From contig JACJZW010000002.1 in the NCBI GenBank assembly GCA_020635355.1, forward strand, positions 62,001-126,000: 64,000 nt of DNA, in the 5' to 3' direction. Under the pieces are notes generated by a model. That model was given only the letters and a program-made list of their open reading frames with translations, did not search any database and was not told where the DNA came from. Source of the stretch: Flavobacteriales bacterium. Its GTDB lineage: Bacteria; Bacteroidota; Bacteroidia; NS11-12g; UBA9320. Below are positions 7,634 through 16,963 of the stretch, piece by piece; positions within the stretch are counted from its first letter, which is position 1, and each line of letters begins with the position of its first letter. The translations under genes and the position numbers were made by a program.

Positions 7634-9954
7634 CCACTTGACCTTAAAAATACATGAAACGATGTACCCTCATCAGGTTTGCTTTTTAACTCAATGCGTC
7701 CACCCATCGATTCTACCTGATTTTTAACAAGGAACAATCCAACTCCCCGGGCATCACTATGCTTGTGGAACGTTTGATACAAACCAAAGATTTTGTCACC
7801 AATCGCAGGAAGATTCATCCCCAAACCGTTATCAGAAATCGTTAAAACTACCATATCCTTCTTTGGTCTGGCAGATACCTGAATCTCACAGGGTCTTTTA
7901 GGGCTGCGATATTTAATACTGTTTGTTATGAGGTTCAAGACCACACTATCCAAATACGCCGGAATCCCTTTTACCATCAACCCTTTGGGGATGTCTATTT
8001 TAACGTGAGCACCTGCGTTTGCCATCATGGCCTTGATACCCGTTAATACGTTGTCTACCAGTCCATTTAGATCAATGGAAACCATGGTCTCACCTTGAAT
8101 GGAGTGGACATTGATCACATCATTCAGGTGTTCCACCGTGTTGTGAAGGCCTTGTGCAGCTTCCTGTAACATGGGGAAAATTTCATGGTTGGCCAGACTG
8201 GAGTCTTCCAACGACAACAGATCAAGCAGCATCTGTAGGTTGCCTGTATGTGACCTGAGGTTGTGAGAAACAATGTGGGTGAAATTTCGCAGCCGATCAT
8301 TCTGGGCAGTGGTCACATTAAGTAACGTTTCTACCTCCACCTGAGCCTCATGAATCTTTGAAATGTCGGTAATGGCTGCGAGGTATTGATAAATGGAGTC
8401 GTTTTCATCCCACATGGGAGTGACCGTCATTTGGACGGGTAAATATGAACCATCTTTTTGCCTGAACTTCCATTCGTGCCGATCAAAACCATGCTCGTGA
8501 ACGGAATCAATGACCACGCAAAATGCTCCTCGATTGTATGATTTTTCGGAGAGGTCGATGCGTTCATTGAGCTCTTCCTCCAGCATGAATAAATCCTTGA
8601 ACGTTTTGCCCATCACAGCCTTGCGCTGGTAACCAAGCAAGTTTTCGGCACCCTCATTAAAGGAGACAATAAGTCCCATAGGGTCCAACTCAATCATGGC
8701 AATTTGGGTGTTGTTCTGGTAGATGCTCTCTAATCGGCCCAGACTCTTACGAAGTTCCAGTTCATTGCGTTTGGATTTCGAAACATCGGTAATCTGAGAA
8801 ATAAAATGGAGGGGATTTCCCCGATCGTCTCGAACAATGGCAACGGATAAGAGCACCCATACCAGGTGTCCCTTTTTGTGATAATAGCGCTTCTCCATGA
8901 CATAGGAGTCCCGCACACCATCCAGGGTTTCCTGAAGCAAACTCAGATCATTATCCAGATCTTCAGGATGAGTAATGTCCTGAAAGGTAAGGGCCATCAG
9001 TTCATCTTCAGTATACCCAACCATTCTACAAATGCTCTGATTCACCCGCATCCAGCTGCCATCCAAACCCACCAGGGCCATTCCAATGGAAGCATTTTCA
9101 AAGGTTTTACGGAAGAGTTGTTCCTGATGCGCAAGCTGACGAACGGTGCGCACCTGTTCGTCAATATTTTGCAAAACCCCGTGTATGTGAGTACAGGTAC
9201 CATCTTCAAAAACCGACGTACCAATGACCCGTATCCACAGATGCTGATCGGAGCCGATGCTTACGTTGAATTCATCATCGAATGTGGAGGGTGAGGCTTT
9301 TAAACGGTCCAGGGTAGCATGCATTTTGTCTTTATGCACGCCATAAAGAATGCCCATAATATCATCGAAATCATAGGCATAATCCTGTTTTAAATTTAGA
9401 ATCCGACTGGCCATTTTGCCCAGCGTAACCGTTGAGGTAGCAATGTCCAGATTCCACGTTCCGGTCTTAGCCAGTTTGTTGGCCTGGTCCAATAAGGCCA
9501 CCCGATCCTGAAGAAGATTCTGAGTAACCTTGAGTTGAGTAATATCAATATGTGCCCCCAGCATACGGATGGGGTGACCTGAGTCGTCCCGAATCGCCAT
9601 GCCGGTGCAACGGATGTAAACCGTATGACCCAGTGCATGCTGATAGCGTACGATCTGGTCATAAGGGTGGTTCGGGTCAGCACAGTGTTTATTGAAGTTG
9701 TCCAGGGAAAGTCGAAGATCATCCGGGTCAATCAACGTTTGCCAGGCTGATGCCTTATGGGGCATTTGAGATGGATCAAACCCAAGAGTTTCCCAAAATC
9801 GGGCGTTCATCCACTCTTCATCCGGGTTTTCAATGTCCCAATACCAAAGTCCATCCAACGCGGATGCCTCAATAAAGTGGAAGATACTCAGGTCTTCCTG
9901 AATCTTCTGTTCGAGCTCTGATTGCAGATAATGAATATTCTTCCCGGCCTTCAA
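7630..9954 (-). CDS. Multi-PAS soluble sensor histidine kinase
   Basis: 774 residues with no signal peptide or membrane segment, so it is cytosolic. About four PAS/PAC units are visible: around 25-140 (LDGLWYWD), 150-265, 275-395 (FRKTFENASIGMAL, FQDITHPEDLD) and 405-535 (FKDLFMLEEEL, EWKFRQKDGS). The dimerisation/phosphoacceptor helix contains H564 in IVSHNLRSH, the Bacteroidota-type H-box. The ATPase domain has the N-box NLITNSIKYR, G1 ISDNGLGM, an F-box-like IFGLYQTF and G2 ARGVGLFLVK. The ligand or signal is unknown. No ATG is available near the N-terminus; TTG at 9954 is the best start but the true start is uncertain. The receiver gene follows with a 4 nt overlap. Confidence 0.9.
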   Translation of the reverse strand: MKAGKNIHYLQSELEQKIQEDLSIFHFIEASALDGLWYWDIENPDEEWMNARFWETLGFDPSQMPHKASAWQTLIDPDDLRLSLDNFNKHCADPNHPYDQIVRYQHALGHTVYIRCTGMAIRDDSGHPIRMLGAHIDITQLKVTQNLLQDRVALLDQANKLAKTGTWNLDIATSTVTLGKMASRILNLKQDYAYDFDDIMGILYGVHKDKMHATLDRLKASPSTFDDEFNVSIGSDQHLWIRVIGTSVFEDGTCTHIHGVLQNIDEQVRTVRQLAHQEQLFRKTFENASIGMALVGLDGSWMRVNQSICRMVGYTEDELMALTFQDITHPEDLDNDLSLLQETLDGVRDSYVMEKRYYHKKGHLVWVLLSVAIVRDDRGNPLHFISQITDVSKSKRNELELRKSLGRLESIYQNNTQIAMIELDPMGLIVSFNEGAENLLGYQRKAVMGKTFKDLFMLEEELNERIDLSEKSYNRGAFCVVIDSVHEHGFDRHEWKFRQKDGSYLPVQMTVTPMWDENDSIYQYLAAITDISKIHEAQVEVETLLNVTTAQNDRLRNFTHIVSHNLRSHTGNLQMLLDLLSLEDSSLANHEIFPMLQEAAQGLHNTVEHLNDVINVHSIQGETMVSIDLNGLVDNVLTGIKAMMANAGAHVKIDIPKGLMVKGIPAYLDSVVLNLITNSIKYRSPKRPCEIQVSARPKKDMVVLTISDNGLGMNLPAIGDKIFGLYQTFHKHSDARGVGLFLVKNQVESMGGRIELKSKPDEGTSFHVFLRSSG

Positions 9955-10127
9955 GGTTCCGTTTGCTTTTGATGAAGGTTGACGATATAAATATAGCTAA
10001 GCAATTTGATCTGAGAGTGGCACGTTTCAGATCCCCTTGCCTGAAAGAAAGACAGCACGCCTTTATTTCCGCTGCAAAGGTCGATCTTACAACGGTAAAA
10101 ATTAAATTTCTCTGGGTTGATGTTGAT

Positions 10128-10135
10128 TACTTTTG
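10128..10135 (+). promoter_or_regulatory. -7 promoter box, possibly leaderless transcript
   Basis: TACTTTTG matches TAnnTTTG exactly and ends only 4 nt before the ATG at 10140, so transcription would begin at or next to the start codon. No good -33 element is seen. Confidence 0.5.
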
Positions 10136-10139
10136 CGAC

Positions 10140-11654
10140 ATGCGATCAGCGGCAGCCATATTGGTGCTTATAGGGCTAAATGTACGGCTCCTGGCACAAG
10201 TGGTTCCAGACACAGGTGATTTTGTGGATTACATAAATACCTATGTGTCCAATCTACCGGGAACCTCAGGTAATGATTACAAAACACCTTCGGCAGATTC
10301 CCTCGCAACGTGGGGGAGAATTATCGCCCTTATGGCCGATGGCTCCTATTCTGAAGCAGCCGATAGCGCCGCCCTCTTGGATTATCGAATCGTGGAGTTC
10401 TTAGATACTACCACCTCGCCGGATGCCACATATTATCTGTTGGAAAATACGGGAAGCAATTATTGGGGAAGTGTGGCCTTCAATCCATCGTACTGCAGGC
10501 CTTTGGTGATCCAATCGCCTCACCCGGGTTACGATTTCAGAACGGGACAACAAGGTGCATACGTTTTTAGGGAAACAGAATCCTACGTGTTCTGTATTTC
10601 CGGCACCCATCGATGTAATAATGCTTCCTTCAGCACCTGTGCCGGAACCACCACAGTTTGCGGCGGAAGCACGGCGTTCCGCATTTCGGATCAGCCACAC
10701 GTGGTAAACAGCACCTTCCAAACAACTACGGATACGCTGTTCAATCGGTATTCAAACTCCTATTTTATTCAATTGCACGGCTTTACCATGGGGGCAGGTG
10801 ATCCATATGTCATCCTCAGCAACGGAACCAGGGATACGCCCACGGTGGATTACATTTCTTCGTTAGCGAATTATCTGTATGCTGAAGACAATGTGCTCAC
10901 GTTCAAGATTGCGCACATTGATACCAACTGGACCGATAATGTGGGCTTCACCAATACACAGGGTCGGTTGATAAACGGCAGCGGGAATCCGTGTAATTCA
11001 TCGGCATCATCCACTACCGGCCGGTTTCTACACATTGAACAGGAGAAGTTCTCACTCCGGAATGATCAAGCCGGGTGGACCAAGATGGCAAATGCCCTTT
11101 CAAACACGTTTTCGTGCGGTGCTCTGCCGGTGGAATTAATATCCTTTTCAGGAAGCCGTGAACAACAGACCATTCAGCTCAACTGGTCAACAGCATCAGA
11201 ACTCAATAGTGATTATTTCGAGGTATGGAAATTAACGAATGGTGGGAATTGGTTACCTCTTGATACGATCCCGGCTGCTGGTTTTTCAACCGATATCACC
11301 ACGTACCGTTACATAGACCATCATGCGTATACCAGCGAGCAATGGTATAAACTCACCCAGGCCGATTTCGATGGACAATCTCATTTGCTGGGCATCATCC
11401 GGATTGCTGAGCAGTCGAAACCACGCATTCAAGTGGTTCCTGTTCCGGCTTCGGATATTCTACACATTGTTGCCCATAACCCTCATCTTCCTTACCGATA
11501 CTCGTTGTTGAACAGCATGGGAATCGAGGTATTGTATGGCGTGTTGGAGAAGGACCGTATTCCTCTTTCTAATGTACCCCCTGGATTCTATACGTTGGTC
11601 CTTGAATTTGGAGGGACTTCAACAACTCATAAGGTAATCGTGCAGAAGAATTAA
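10140..11654 (+). CDS. Secreted protein with C-terminal T9SS sorting domain
   Basis: 504 residues from ATG 10140. Residues 1-20 are a signal peptide ending LLAQ. The central part (about 80-330) is Cys-, Asn- and Ser-rich (SYCRPLVIQSPHPGYDF, CISGTHRCNN, STCAGTTTVCGG) and resembles no enzyme that I recognise. The segment ALPVELISFSG near residue 330 begins the fibronectin-like module that commonly precedes T9SS tails. The last 75 residues (VPVPASDILHIVAH, NVPPGFYTLVLE, HKVIVQKN) are a type A sorting domain. It should therefore cross the outer membrane by the type IX machinery. Starting at 10140 places the -7 box just upstream; earlier in-frame starts would destroy the signal peptide. Confidence 0.87.
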   Translation: MRSAAAILVLIGLNVRLLAQVVPDTGDFVDYINTYVSNLPGTSGNDYKTPSADSLATWGRIIALMADGSYSEAADSAALLDYRIVEFLDTTTSPDATYYLLENTGSNYWGSVAFNPSYCRPLVIQSPHPGYDFRTGQQGAYVFRETESYVFCISGTHRCNNASFSTCAGTTTVCGGSTAFRISDQPHVVNSTFQTTTDTLFNRYSNSYFIQLHGFTMGAGDPYVILSNGTRDTPTVDYISSLANYLYAEDNVLTFKIAHIDTNWTDNVGFTNTQGRLINGSGNPCNSSASSTTGRFLHIEQEKFSLRNDQAGWTKMANALSNTFSCGALPVELISFSGSREQQTIQLNWSTASELNSDYFEVWKLTNGGNWLPLDTIPAAGFSTDITTYRYIDHHAYTSEQWYKLTQADFDGQSHLLGIIRIAEQSKPRIQVVPVPASDILHIVAHNPHLPYRYSLLNSMGIEVLYGVLEKDRIPLSNVPPGFYTLVLEFGGTSTTHKVIVQKN

Positions 11655-11702
11655 CAACGAACGTTGATTCGATCCCTAATTTAGTTCGCTAATTTGGGGC
11701 AC

Positions 11703-13079
11703 GTGGAAGAGATTAAGCACAAGATAGCATCGTGGAAAGGACCTGTAACGTTTAAGTCGTTAAAGGAGTTTATTGATGGATTGGATCAATCGGATATCGA
11801 TTATGAAAATTGGCTAACTGATCCTCAAAGCCCTGGAGATTATGGCCGAACGATCCTCACCCTGGAACCCTTTGAATGTGTCTTGATCCATTGGCCGGCC
11901 GGTGTAGGAAGTGCCGTTCATCTGCACGAAGGACTGTTTGGATATGTGTGGATTCTGGAAGGAGATCTGGACAACATCTTTTTCCAACATCGCGAAGATC
12001 AACTGATCGAAAAAAATAGTACCAGGTATGTCAAAGGCGGACTCATCCCGGAACCCGATGGGGTGATTCACAAACTTCAAAATCCAACGAACAAACGAGC
12101 AGTTTCCCTCCATTTTTACTATCCGGCTATTGAGTCTTTTGACGGTATGAAACTGTTTGATCTGGACTCCGGTTCCATCGGTGAGCTCAGTGATCAAGCC
12201 CAAACCGCAAGTTGGAATACCACACCTGGTCACTTTAAGGAGGTTTCAGAAAAGGCATTTCAGTTCACATCGTTTGCCGAATGGAATTCGGCTAAATCGC
12301 ATGTGATGGTAAACGTGATACCAAAACCCGAACCCAACCGGATACGAGAGATGAACGGAGCCTATTTTTCGGAGCAGGCCCATCGCTATGATTTCTCCGA
12401 CTTCAATCAACCTTCAAGGCAGCGATATGTTTCACAGGTTGATCAGTTGGTGGCCGAATATCTTGGGTCACTTCCCAAAGTGAATGATGTGTTGGATATC
12501 GCCGTAGGCACCGGACGAAGGGCCTTATCGATTCGAGAAATGTCGAAGCAACCGTACACCATTCATGGCGTGGATATCAGCGATGAAATGTGCGCCATAG
12601 CCACTGATCGGGGCATCGATGTGCACAACCAGGATTGGGTTCACGGGGCGGAGATAGATGTTGAGCCACTGGATGCCATAACCTTTTTATATGCCTTTGG
12701 ACATTTGGCGAATCGCGAGACACGAATGGCGGCTGTTCAAAGGGTTTATCGATACCTGAAACCGGGCGGATTATTCTTCCTGGATTTGTTTAGCCTTCGA
12801 AATGTGAATGAATGGGGCCCCAGGGCGATGGAGCGATATGAAAACAGCCACCTGGATCAGCAAGGATACGAGCGGGGTGATGTGTTTTATCGCAAAACCG
12901 GATTACAGGAAATTGCCTTTGTTCACTATTTCACCCGGGAGGAAGCGCTCAATCTTTTGGCCGAGAATGGATTTGAATTGGTGAAAATGCATTGCATCGG
13001 CTATGCCAAAAACCCGGGAGAACTGGTGGAATCAGAGGAGAAGGGGAACATGTTTATTGTGGCGAGGAAATCAAGCTGA
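11703..13079 (+). CDS. Thiol dioxygenase-like cupin fused to SAM methyltransferase
   Basis: Two domains in about 458 residues. Residues about 40-150 are a cysteine-dioxygenase-type cupin: YxR (Y47/R49), the iron-ligand pair H73/H75 in AVHLHEG, third ligand H123 in VIHKLQN and the catalytic-site SLHFY (H137/Y139). The Cys that forms the Cys-Tyr crosslink in mammalian enzymes is Gly here (G80), as in bacterial thiol dioxygenases. Residues about 215-455 are a class I methyltransferase with motif I VLDIAVGTGRR, GVDIS and LKPGGLFFLDLFS. Together this suggests oxidation and methylation of one small substrate, which is inference. The start is GTG 11703 or TTG 11694; a -7-like TAATTTGG overlaps the latter. 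Its 3' end overlaps lipB (convergent) by 9 bp. Confidence 0.83.
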   Translation: MEEIKHKIASWKGPVTFKSLKEFIDGLDQSDIDYENWLTDPQSPGDYGRTILTLEPFECVLIHWPAGVGSAVHLHEGLFGYVWILEGDLDNIFFQHREDQLIEKNSTRYVKGGLIPEPDGVIHKLQNPTNKRAVSLHFYYPAIESFDGMKLFDLDSGSIGELSDQAQTASWNTTPGHFKEVSEKAFQFTSFAEWNSAKSHVMVNVIPKPEPNRIREMNGAYFSEQAHRYDFSDFNQPSRQRYVSQVDQLVAEYLGSLPKVNDVLDIAVGTGRRALSIREMSKQPYTIHGVDISDEMCAIATDRGIDVHNQDWVHGAEIDVEPLDAITFLYAFGHLANRETRMAAVQRVYRYLKPGGLFFLDLFSLRNVNEWGPRAMERYENSHLDQQGYERGDVFYRKTGLQEIAFVHYFTREEALNLLAENGFELVKMHCIGYAKNPGELVESEEKGNMFIVARKSS

Positions 13080-13718
13080 TATACCCTCAAACACCGCCGA
13101 AAAGCATTGAATGTATGTGGGTATTACCTCGTCAACACCAAGAATACCTCCCGTTTCTTTTGCCATGGATGTAACGCCCTTATCGGTAATGCCGCACGGA
13201 ACGATGTGGTTGTAGTAGCTTAAATCCGTACCAACATTCAAGGCGAAGCCGTGCATCGTGACTCCCCGGGATATCTTGATTCCAATAGCCGCTATTTTTC
13301 TGGGAATGACATCATCAATCCAGATTCCGGTTAATCCGTCAATTCGCGTGGCTTCAATGCCAAATTGTGCCACGGTTTGAATAATGCTGTCTTCTAATAA
13401 ATCCACGTATTTCTTAACACCCATCTGCCTGAGGTGCAGGTTTAAAATGGGATACCCAACTAACTGCCCCGGTCCGTGATAGGTGATGTCGCCTCCTCGT
13501 TCAATCTCAAACGATTGTGCACCAATAGCCTCCAGGAAGTCTGGTGAAATCAGAAGATTGGATCGATCCGCGCTTTTGCCAAACGTATACACATGAGGAT
13601 GTTCGCATAGAATTAATTGATCGGCAATGGTTCCCGCAATGCGCTGAGCCACCACATTCTTTTGCAGATCCCAGGCTTGCTGGTACGCTAGTAAACCCCT
13701 GTTTTGAACGTCAATCAT
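13071..13718 (-). CDS. lipB: Octanoyltransferase LipB
   Basis: Transfers octanoate from octanoyl-ACP to lipoyl domains of 2-oxoacid dehydrogenases and the glycine-cleavage H protein, the first step of endogenous lipoate synthesis in the cytosol. 215 residues, normal length. Family motifs seen: RGGDITYHGPGQL at 74-86, the Lys of KIAAIG (K141), the NVGTDL motif and the acyl-accepting C175 in VPCGI. ATG 13718 overlaps the lnt stop by 4 nt, so it is the last gene of rsmI-lnt-lipB. It overlaps the convergent cupin-methyltransferase gene by 9 bp. Confidence 0.96.
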   Translation of the reverse strand: MIDVQNRGLLAYQQAWDLQKNVVAQRIAGTIADQLILCEHPHVYTFGKSADRSNLLISPDFLEAIGAQSFEIERGGDITYHGPGQLVGYPILNLHLRQMGVKKYVDLLEDSIIQTVAQFGIEATRIDGLTGIWIDDVIPRKIAAIGIKISRGVTMHGFALNVGTDLSYYNHIVPCGITDKGVTSMAKETGGILGVDEVIPTYIQCFSAVFEGISA

Positions 13719-15304
13719 GATACGGAGAGCCGACGTTTAACCAAAACACTTAAAAAGAAGAAAAGGCTCAGAAACACGGCAATTCTTCCCAGGTAATCGC
13801 CATTGCGTGCATAGTAGGTCGATTTTGAAATCAAGTTGCACCGGGCGTGAAATGCCGCGGGTTCCCACCAGTTCGTTGGCTGATCAATCCCACCAAATGG
13901 GTCAATCACACAACTCACACCGGTGTTGGCACTTCGAACCACAAAGCGCCGGTATTCAATGGCTCTCAACCGGGCGTAATGCATGTGTTGCCGATAACCG
14001 GGTGTATTTCCCCACCAACCGTCATTGGTAATCACGAAGAGTAAATTGGAATGGGTTCGTACAAAGTCTCCCACATACTCTCCAAAAATGCTTTCGTAAC
14101 AGATTAATGGAGCCGCCACCAGTCTGGCACTATCCCTTACGGGTACCTCAAAATTAGTAGCCTGATCATCTGAACCCAGACTTCCGCTGATTCCACCCAT
14201 ATCAATGGCCAATGGTGTAAGAAGTTGGAAGAAGCCCGGATAAGGCATTCGTTCTACACCGGGAACCAGGCGGGATTTGTGATAAATATGTTGAACCCCA
14301 TTGGAATCAATCAACAAGGCCGTGTTGTACGAATCGTAAAATCTACCGACGTTTTCCACCTGTCGTGCTGTTACGCTGGGCGTTTCGCCCTCCCGATACC
14401 ATCGGTAAGTAGAGGCGCCCGTTAAAATGGAAGTTCCGGGGTGTTCTCCACAAAATTCACGCATCAGATGAATGCTGGTGAAATCGTTGATTTCATCTTC
14501 ATCCAGGTATTCAACGATGGCCGTTTCCGGTAGAACAATGAGATCCGAGGAGTCGGTGCACAACGAATCCGCCATCCTCAGAAACTGCCGTACATGTTCC
14601 ACCTGAAGATGGGCTTGAAATTTATCGTTATAGGGATCGATATTGGGTTGAATCACCACCAGGTTAACGGATTGTTCTTCCGGTAAGGATCGATTCTTTA
14701 GCCATACAGACGCGATGATGGGAATGATCAGCCACCCAAATACCAATCGGCTATACTTGAGATTACCCGAACGCAAGAGTTGGAAAATGAAGAGGTTGCC
14801 ACCCCATATCCAAAGTGATCCGCCTAGAACACCAGTGAATTCGTACCATTGAACAGCATCCGGCGTGGCGGCAAAGGCGTTGCCCAAGGTGAGCCAGGGA
14901 TACGCCAAATCCCATCGGTGATGCAAAAATTCATAGGAAAGCCAATACATCGGCAATACCAGCAGGGCACGGGAAATTCCCAGAACCTGACGGGTAAACC
15001 GATATCCCATGACCGGTAGGGTCATCAAAAGGGAATTGGCCAATAGCATGAAAATAGAACCGCCCGGTGAGGCATTCCACACCCACCAGGTAGTAGCCGT
15101 ATTGAACAGCAACAAGGCGATGTAAAGCTGTACGAAGAAAATACCAGTTTTACCCTTTGACTCATGCTGGTAGTCCAACATCAAGATCGGTACAAACAGA
15201 AAAAACAATAAGGGGGAGAAGAGCATGGGCGGCCAGGCCAACCATCCCAACAAAGGGACGAGGAAAACGAGTATCCATCGCATGGTACGGCTGTTGATGG
15301 TCAT
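13715..15304 (-). CDS. lnt: Apolipoprotein N-acyltransferase Lnt
   Basis: Adds the third acyl chain to the N-terminal Cys of lipoproteins at the periplasmic face of the inner membrane. 529 residues: about seven hydrophobic segments over residues 10-205, then a nitrilase-fold domain with the Glu-Lys-Cys triad E260 (VLPETA), K343 (YHKSRLVPG) and C402 (LICYESIFGEY), and a final membrane helix at about 505-525. Length and triad are normal for the family. ATG 15304 overlaps the rsmI stop and the 3' end overlaps lipB, so the three genes are translationally coupled. Confidence 0.96.
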   Translation of the reverse strand: MTINSRTMRWILVFLVPLLGWLAWPPMLFSPLLFFLFVPILMLDYQHESKGKTGIFFVQLYIALLLFNTATTWWVWNASPGGSIFMLLANSLLMTLPVMGYRFTRQVLGISRALLVLPMYWLSYEFLHHRWDLAYPWLTLGNAFAATPDAVQWYEFTGVLGGSLWIWGGNLFIFQLLRSGNLKYSRLVFGWLIIPIIASVWLKNRSLPEEQSVNLVVIQPNIDPYNDKFQAHLQVEHVRQFLRMADSLCTDSSDLIVLPETAIVEYLDEDEINDFTSIHLMREFCGEHPGTSILTGASTYRWYREGETPSVTARQVENVGRFYDSYNTALLIDSNGVQHIYHKSRLVPGVERMPYPGFFQLLTPLAIDMGGISGSLGSDDQATNFEVPVRDSARLVAAPLICYESIFGEYVGDFVRTHSNLLFVITNDGWWGNTPGYRQHMHYARLRAIEYRRFVVRSANTGVSCVIDPFGGIDQPTNWWEPAAFHARCNLISKSTYYARNGDYLGRIAVFLSLFFFLSVLVKRRLSVS

Positions 15305-15981
15305 TCTGTTCCCTTGATCAGTACTACAAACTCGCCCTTGGTGACATCATTCTTCAATTGTTCTTTAACCTCCGAAACCGAACCACGATAGTGTGTTTCA
15401 TGAAGTTTCGTTAGTTCTCTTGAAACGGATATTTCCCGATCAGATCCACAGATCAGTTCGATTTCGTCCAGCAATTTGAGAATGCGATGGGTGCTCTCAT
15501 ACAGGATGGACGTTCGTTGCTCTGAAGCAATGCGTTCCATCCGCGTTTTTCGACCTTTTTTGTGGGGCAGAAATCCTTCAAACACAAAGCGATCCGACGG
15601 CAGTCCGGAGACCACTAAAGCCGGTACGAAGGCCGTTGCACCCGGCAGGCATTCAACGAAGATTTGATGATCCAAACAAGCTCGCACCAATAGGTAGCCC
15701 GGATCGGATATTCCCGGTGTGCCGGCGTCCGTGCAATAGGCAACCACCAATCCGTCATTCTGAATGCGAAGGGCTAATTGTTCAACGCGCTGATGCTCAT
15801 TATTTTGATGAAGCGACTCAATGTTTTTAGTGAGCTCAAGATGTGAAAGTAGGGATCGGGTATGACGGGTATCCTCCGCCAAAACCAAATCACAAGACGT
15901 GAGTATATCGATGGCTCGGAGGGTGATGTCCCGCAAATTTCCGATGGGCGTCGGAACCAAAATCAACCGGCCTTCTTTCAT
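15301..15981 (-). CDS. rsmI: 16S rRNA (cytidine-1402-2'-O)-methyltransferase RsmI
   Basis: Methylates the ribose 2'-OH of C1402 in the small-subunit decoding centre. 226 residues from ATG 15981. Typical signatures are LVPTPIGNLRDITLRA at the N-terminus, LAEDTRHT, YCTDAGTPGISDPG (SAM pocket), LPGATAFVPALVVSGLP and FEGFLPHKKGR. A TTG three codons upstream is a less likely start. First gene of the overlapping rsmI-lnt-lipB operon. Confidence 0.95.
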   Translation of the reverse strand: MKEGRLILVPTPIGNLRDITLRAIDILTSCDLVLAEDTRHTRSLLSHLELTKNIESLHQNNEHQRVEQLALRIQNDGLVVAYCTDAGTPGISDPGYLLVRACLDHQIFVECLPGATAFVPALVVSGLPSDRFVFEGFLPHKKGRKTRMERIASEQRTSILYESTHRILKLLDEIELICGSDREISVSRELTKLHETHYRGSVSEVKEQLKNDVTKGEFVVLIKGTE

Positions 15982-16093
15982 TGGCTGCAAATGTAGAACA
16001 GTATGGAAACTCCCTCGGGTTGTTTTAGCGTAAAAATCCCCGACCCGATGGAAATACCACCGACAGGTGGTGCGTTTCTGAATGAGACAAGTC

Positions 16094-16101
16094 TAATTTT
16101 G
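16094..16101 (+). promoter_or_regulatory. -7 promoter box upstream of the L,D-transpeptidase-like gene
   Basis: TAATTTTG, exact TAnnTTTG, 26 nt before ATG 16128. A short inverted repeat (CCACC-GACA-GGTGG) lies about 25 nt upstream of it and could be an operator or chance. Confidence 0.45.
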
Positions 16102-16127
16102 CAATCATAAGCTGGTAACCGCGAACG

Positions 16128-16880
16128 ATGAACCCACGCTCATTTATCCTTTTTCTACTCACTGTTCTTTTTCCACTTCAGTTGATTTCGGACGACTTTA
16201 GAACCCAACAGCGGAAATACGAACGGGTGAAAAATGCCTTTGAAGAAAAGGAGGTTGATTTTAAAACTCAATTGGCCCTGAAGGGAGTAGACAAAGAAAA
16301 TTTTGAAATCTATATACGCGGTTTTAAAATGGAAGAAACGCTGGAATTGTGGGCACGAACTAAGGGCAAGACCACCTGGGTCAATATTCGGTCGTATCCA
16401 TTTTGCAGTTCAGTGGGGGCACTAGGCCCGAAACGTCAGCAGGGCGACTTCCAGATTCCGGAGGGATTCTACACCATTTCTGAGTTTAATCCATCCAGTG
16501 ATTTTCATCTTTCACTCAAGATTAATTACCCCAATGCCTCGGACAGTATTTTGGGTAAAAAGGGTGATTATGGTGATTTGATTTACATACATGGAGGTTG
16601 TCAAACCATTGGCTGCATTCCCATTTCGGACGACAAAATCAAGGAATTATATGTAGCGGCTGTATTGGCTCGATCCAAGGGTCAGACGTCCATTGCCGTT
16701 CACCTCTTCCCGGCGCGCTTGAATTATGCCAACTACAGGGCATTGAGTGAGCGCACAGCCGACAAATCCATTGTGCGATTTTGGGGCAACATTCGAACGT
16801 GCTACCAGTACTTCGAGGAATTCGGAGAATACCCCAACATCACGGTAAATGAAGACGGCAGGTACCTCTTTAAACGGTGA
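16128..16880 (+). CDS. YafK-type murein L,D-transpeptidase-like protein
   Basis: 250 residues with an N-terminal signal peptide (about 1-21). Residues about 60-200 form an L,D-transpeptidase (YkuD/ErfK) catalytic domain: GDFQIPEGFYTISEF, IYIHGGCQTIGCIPIS with H155 and the nucleophile C163. The IHGGC...GCIP arrangement is that of the YafK/DpaA branch, some members of which cut rather than form links between murein and lipoproteins. It should act in the periplasm on peptidoglycan. The start is ATG 16128, behind a consensus -7 box. Confidence 0.87.
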   Translation: MNPRSFILFLLTVLFPLQLISDDFRTQQRKYERVKNAFEEKEVDFKTQLALKGVDKENFEIYIRGFKMEETLELWARTKGKTTWVNIRSYPFCSSVGALGPKRQQGDFQIPEGFYTISEFNPSSDFHLSLKINYPNASDSILGKKGDYGDLIYIHGGCQTIGCIPISDDKIKELYVAAVLARSKGQTSIAVHLFPARLNYANYRALSERTADKSIVRFWGNIRTCYQYFEEFGEYPNITVNEDGRYLFKR

Positions 16881-16963
16881 TGAACAAGAATTTGCCGAAA
16901 ATGAAAAGTCACGTCATTTCAGATGGCTATTTTCGCTGAACTTTTTAAAAATTGAACTGATCG

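Noticed and set aside
8866..9294. Plus-strand 142-codon frame opposite the PAS kinase
   Set aside because: Lies wholly inside conserved PAS coding sequence on the other strand.
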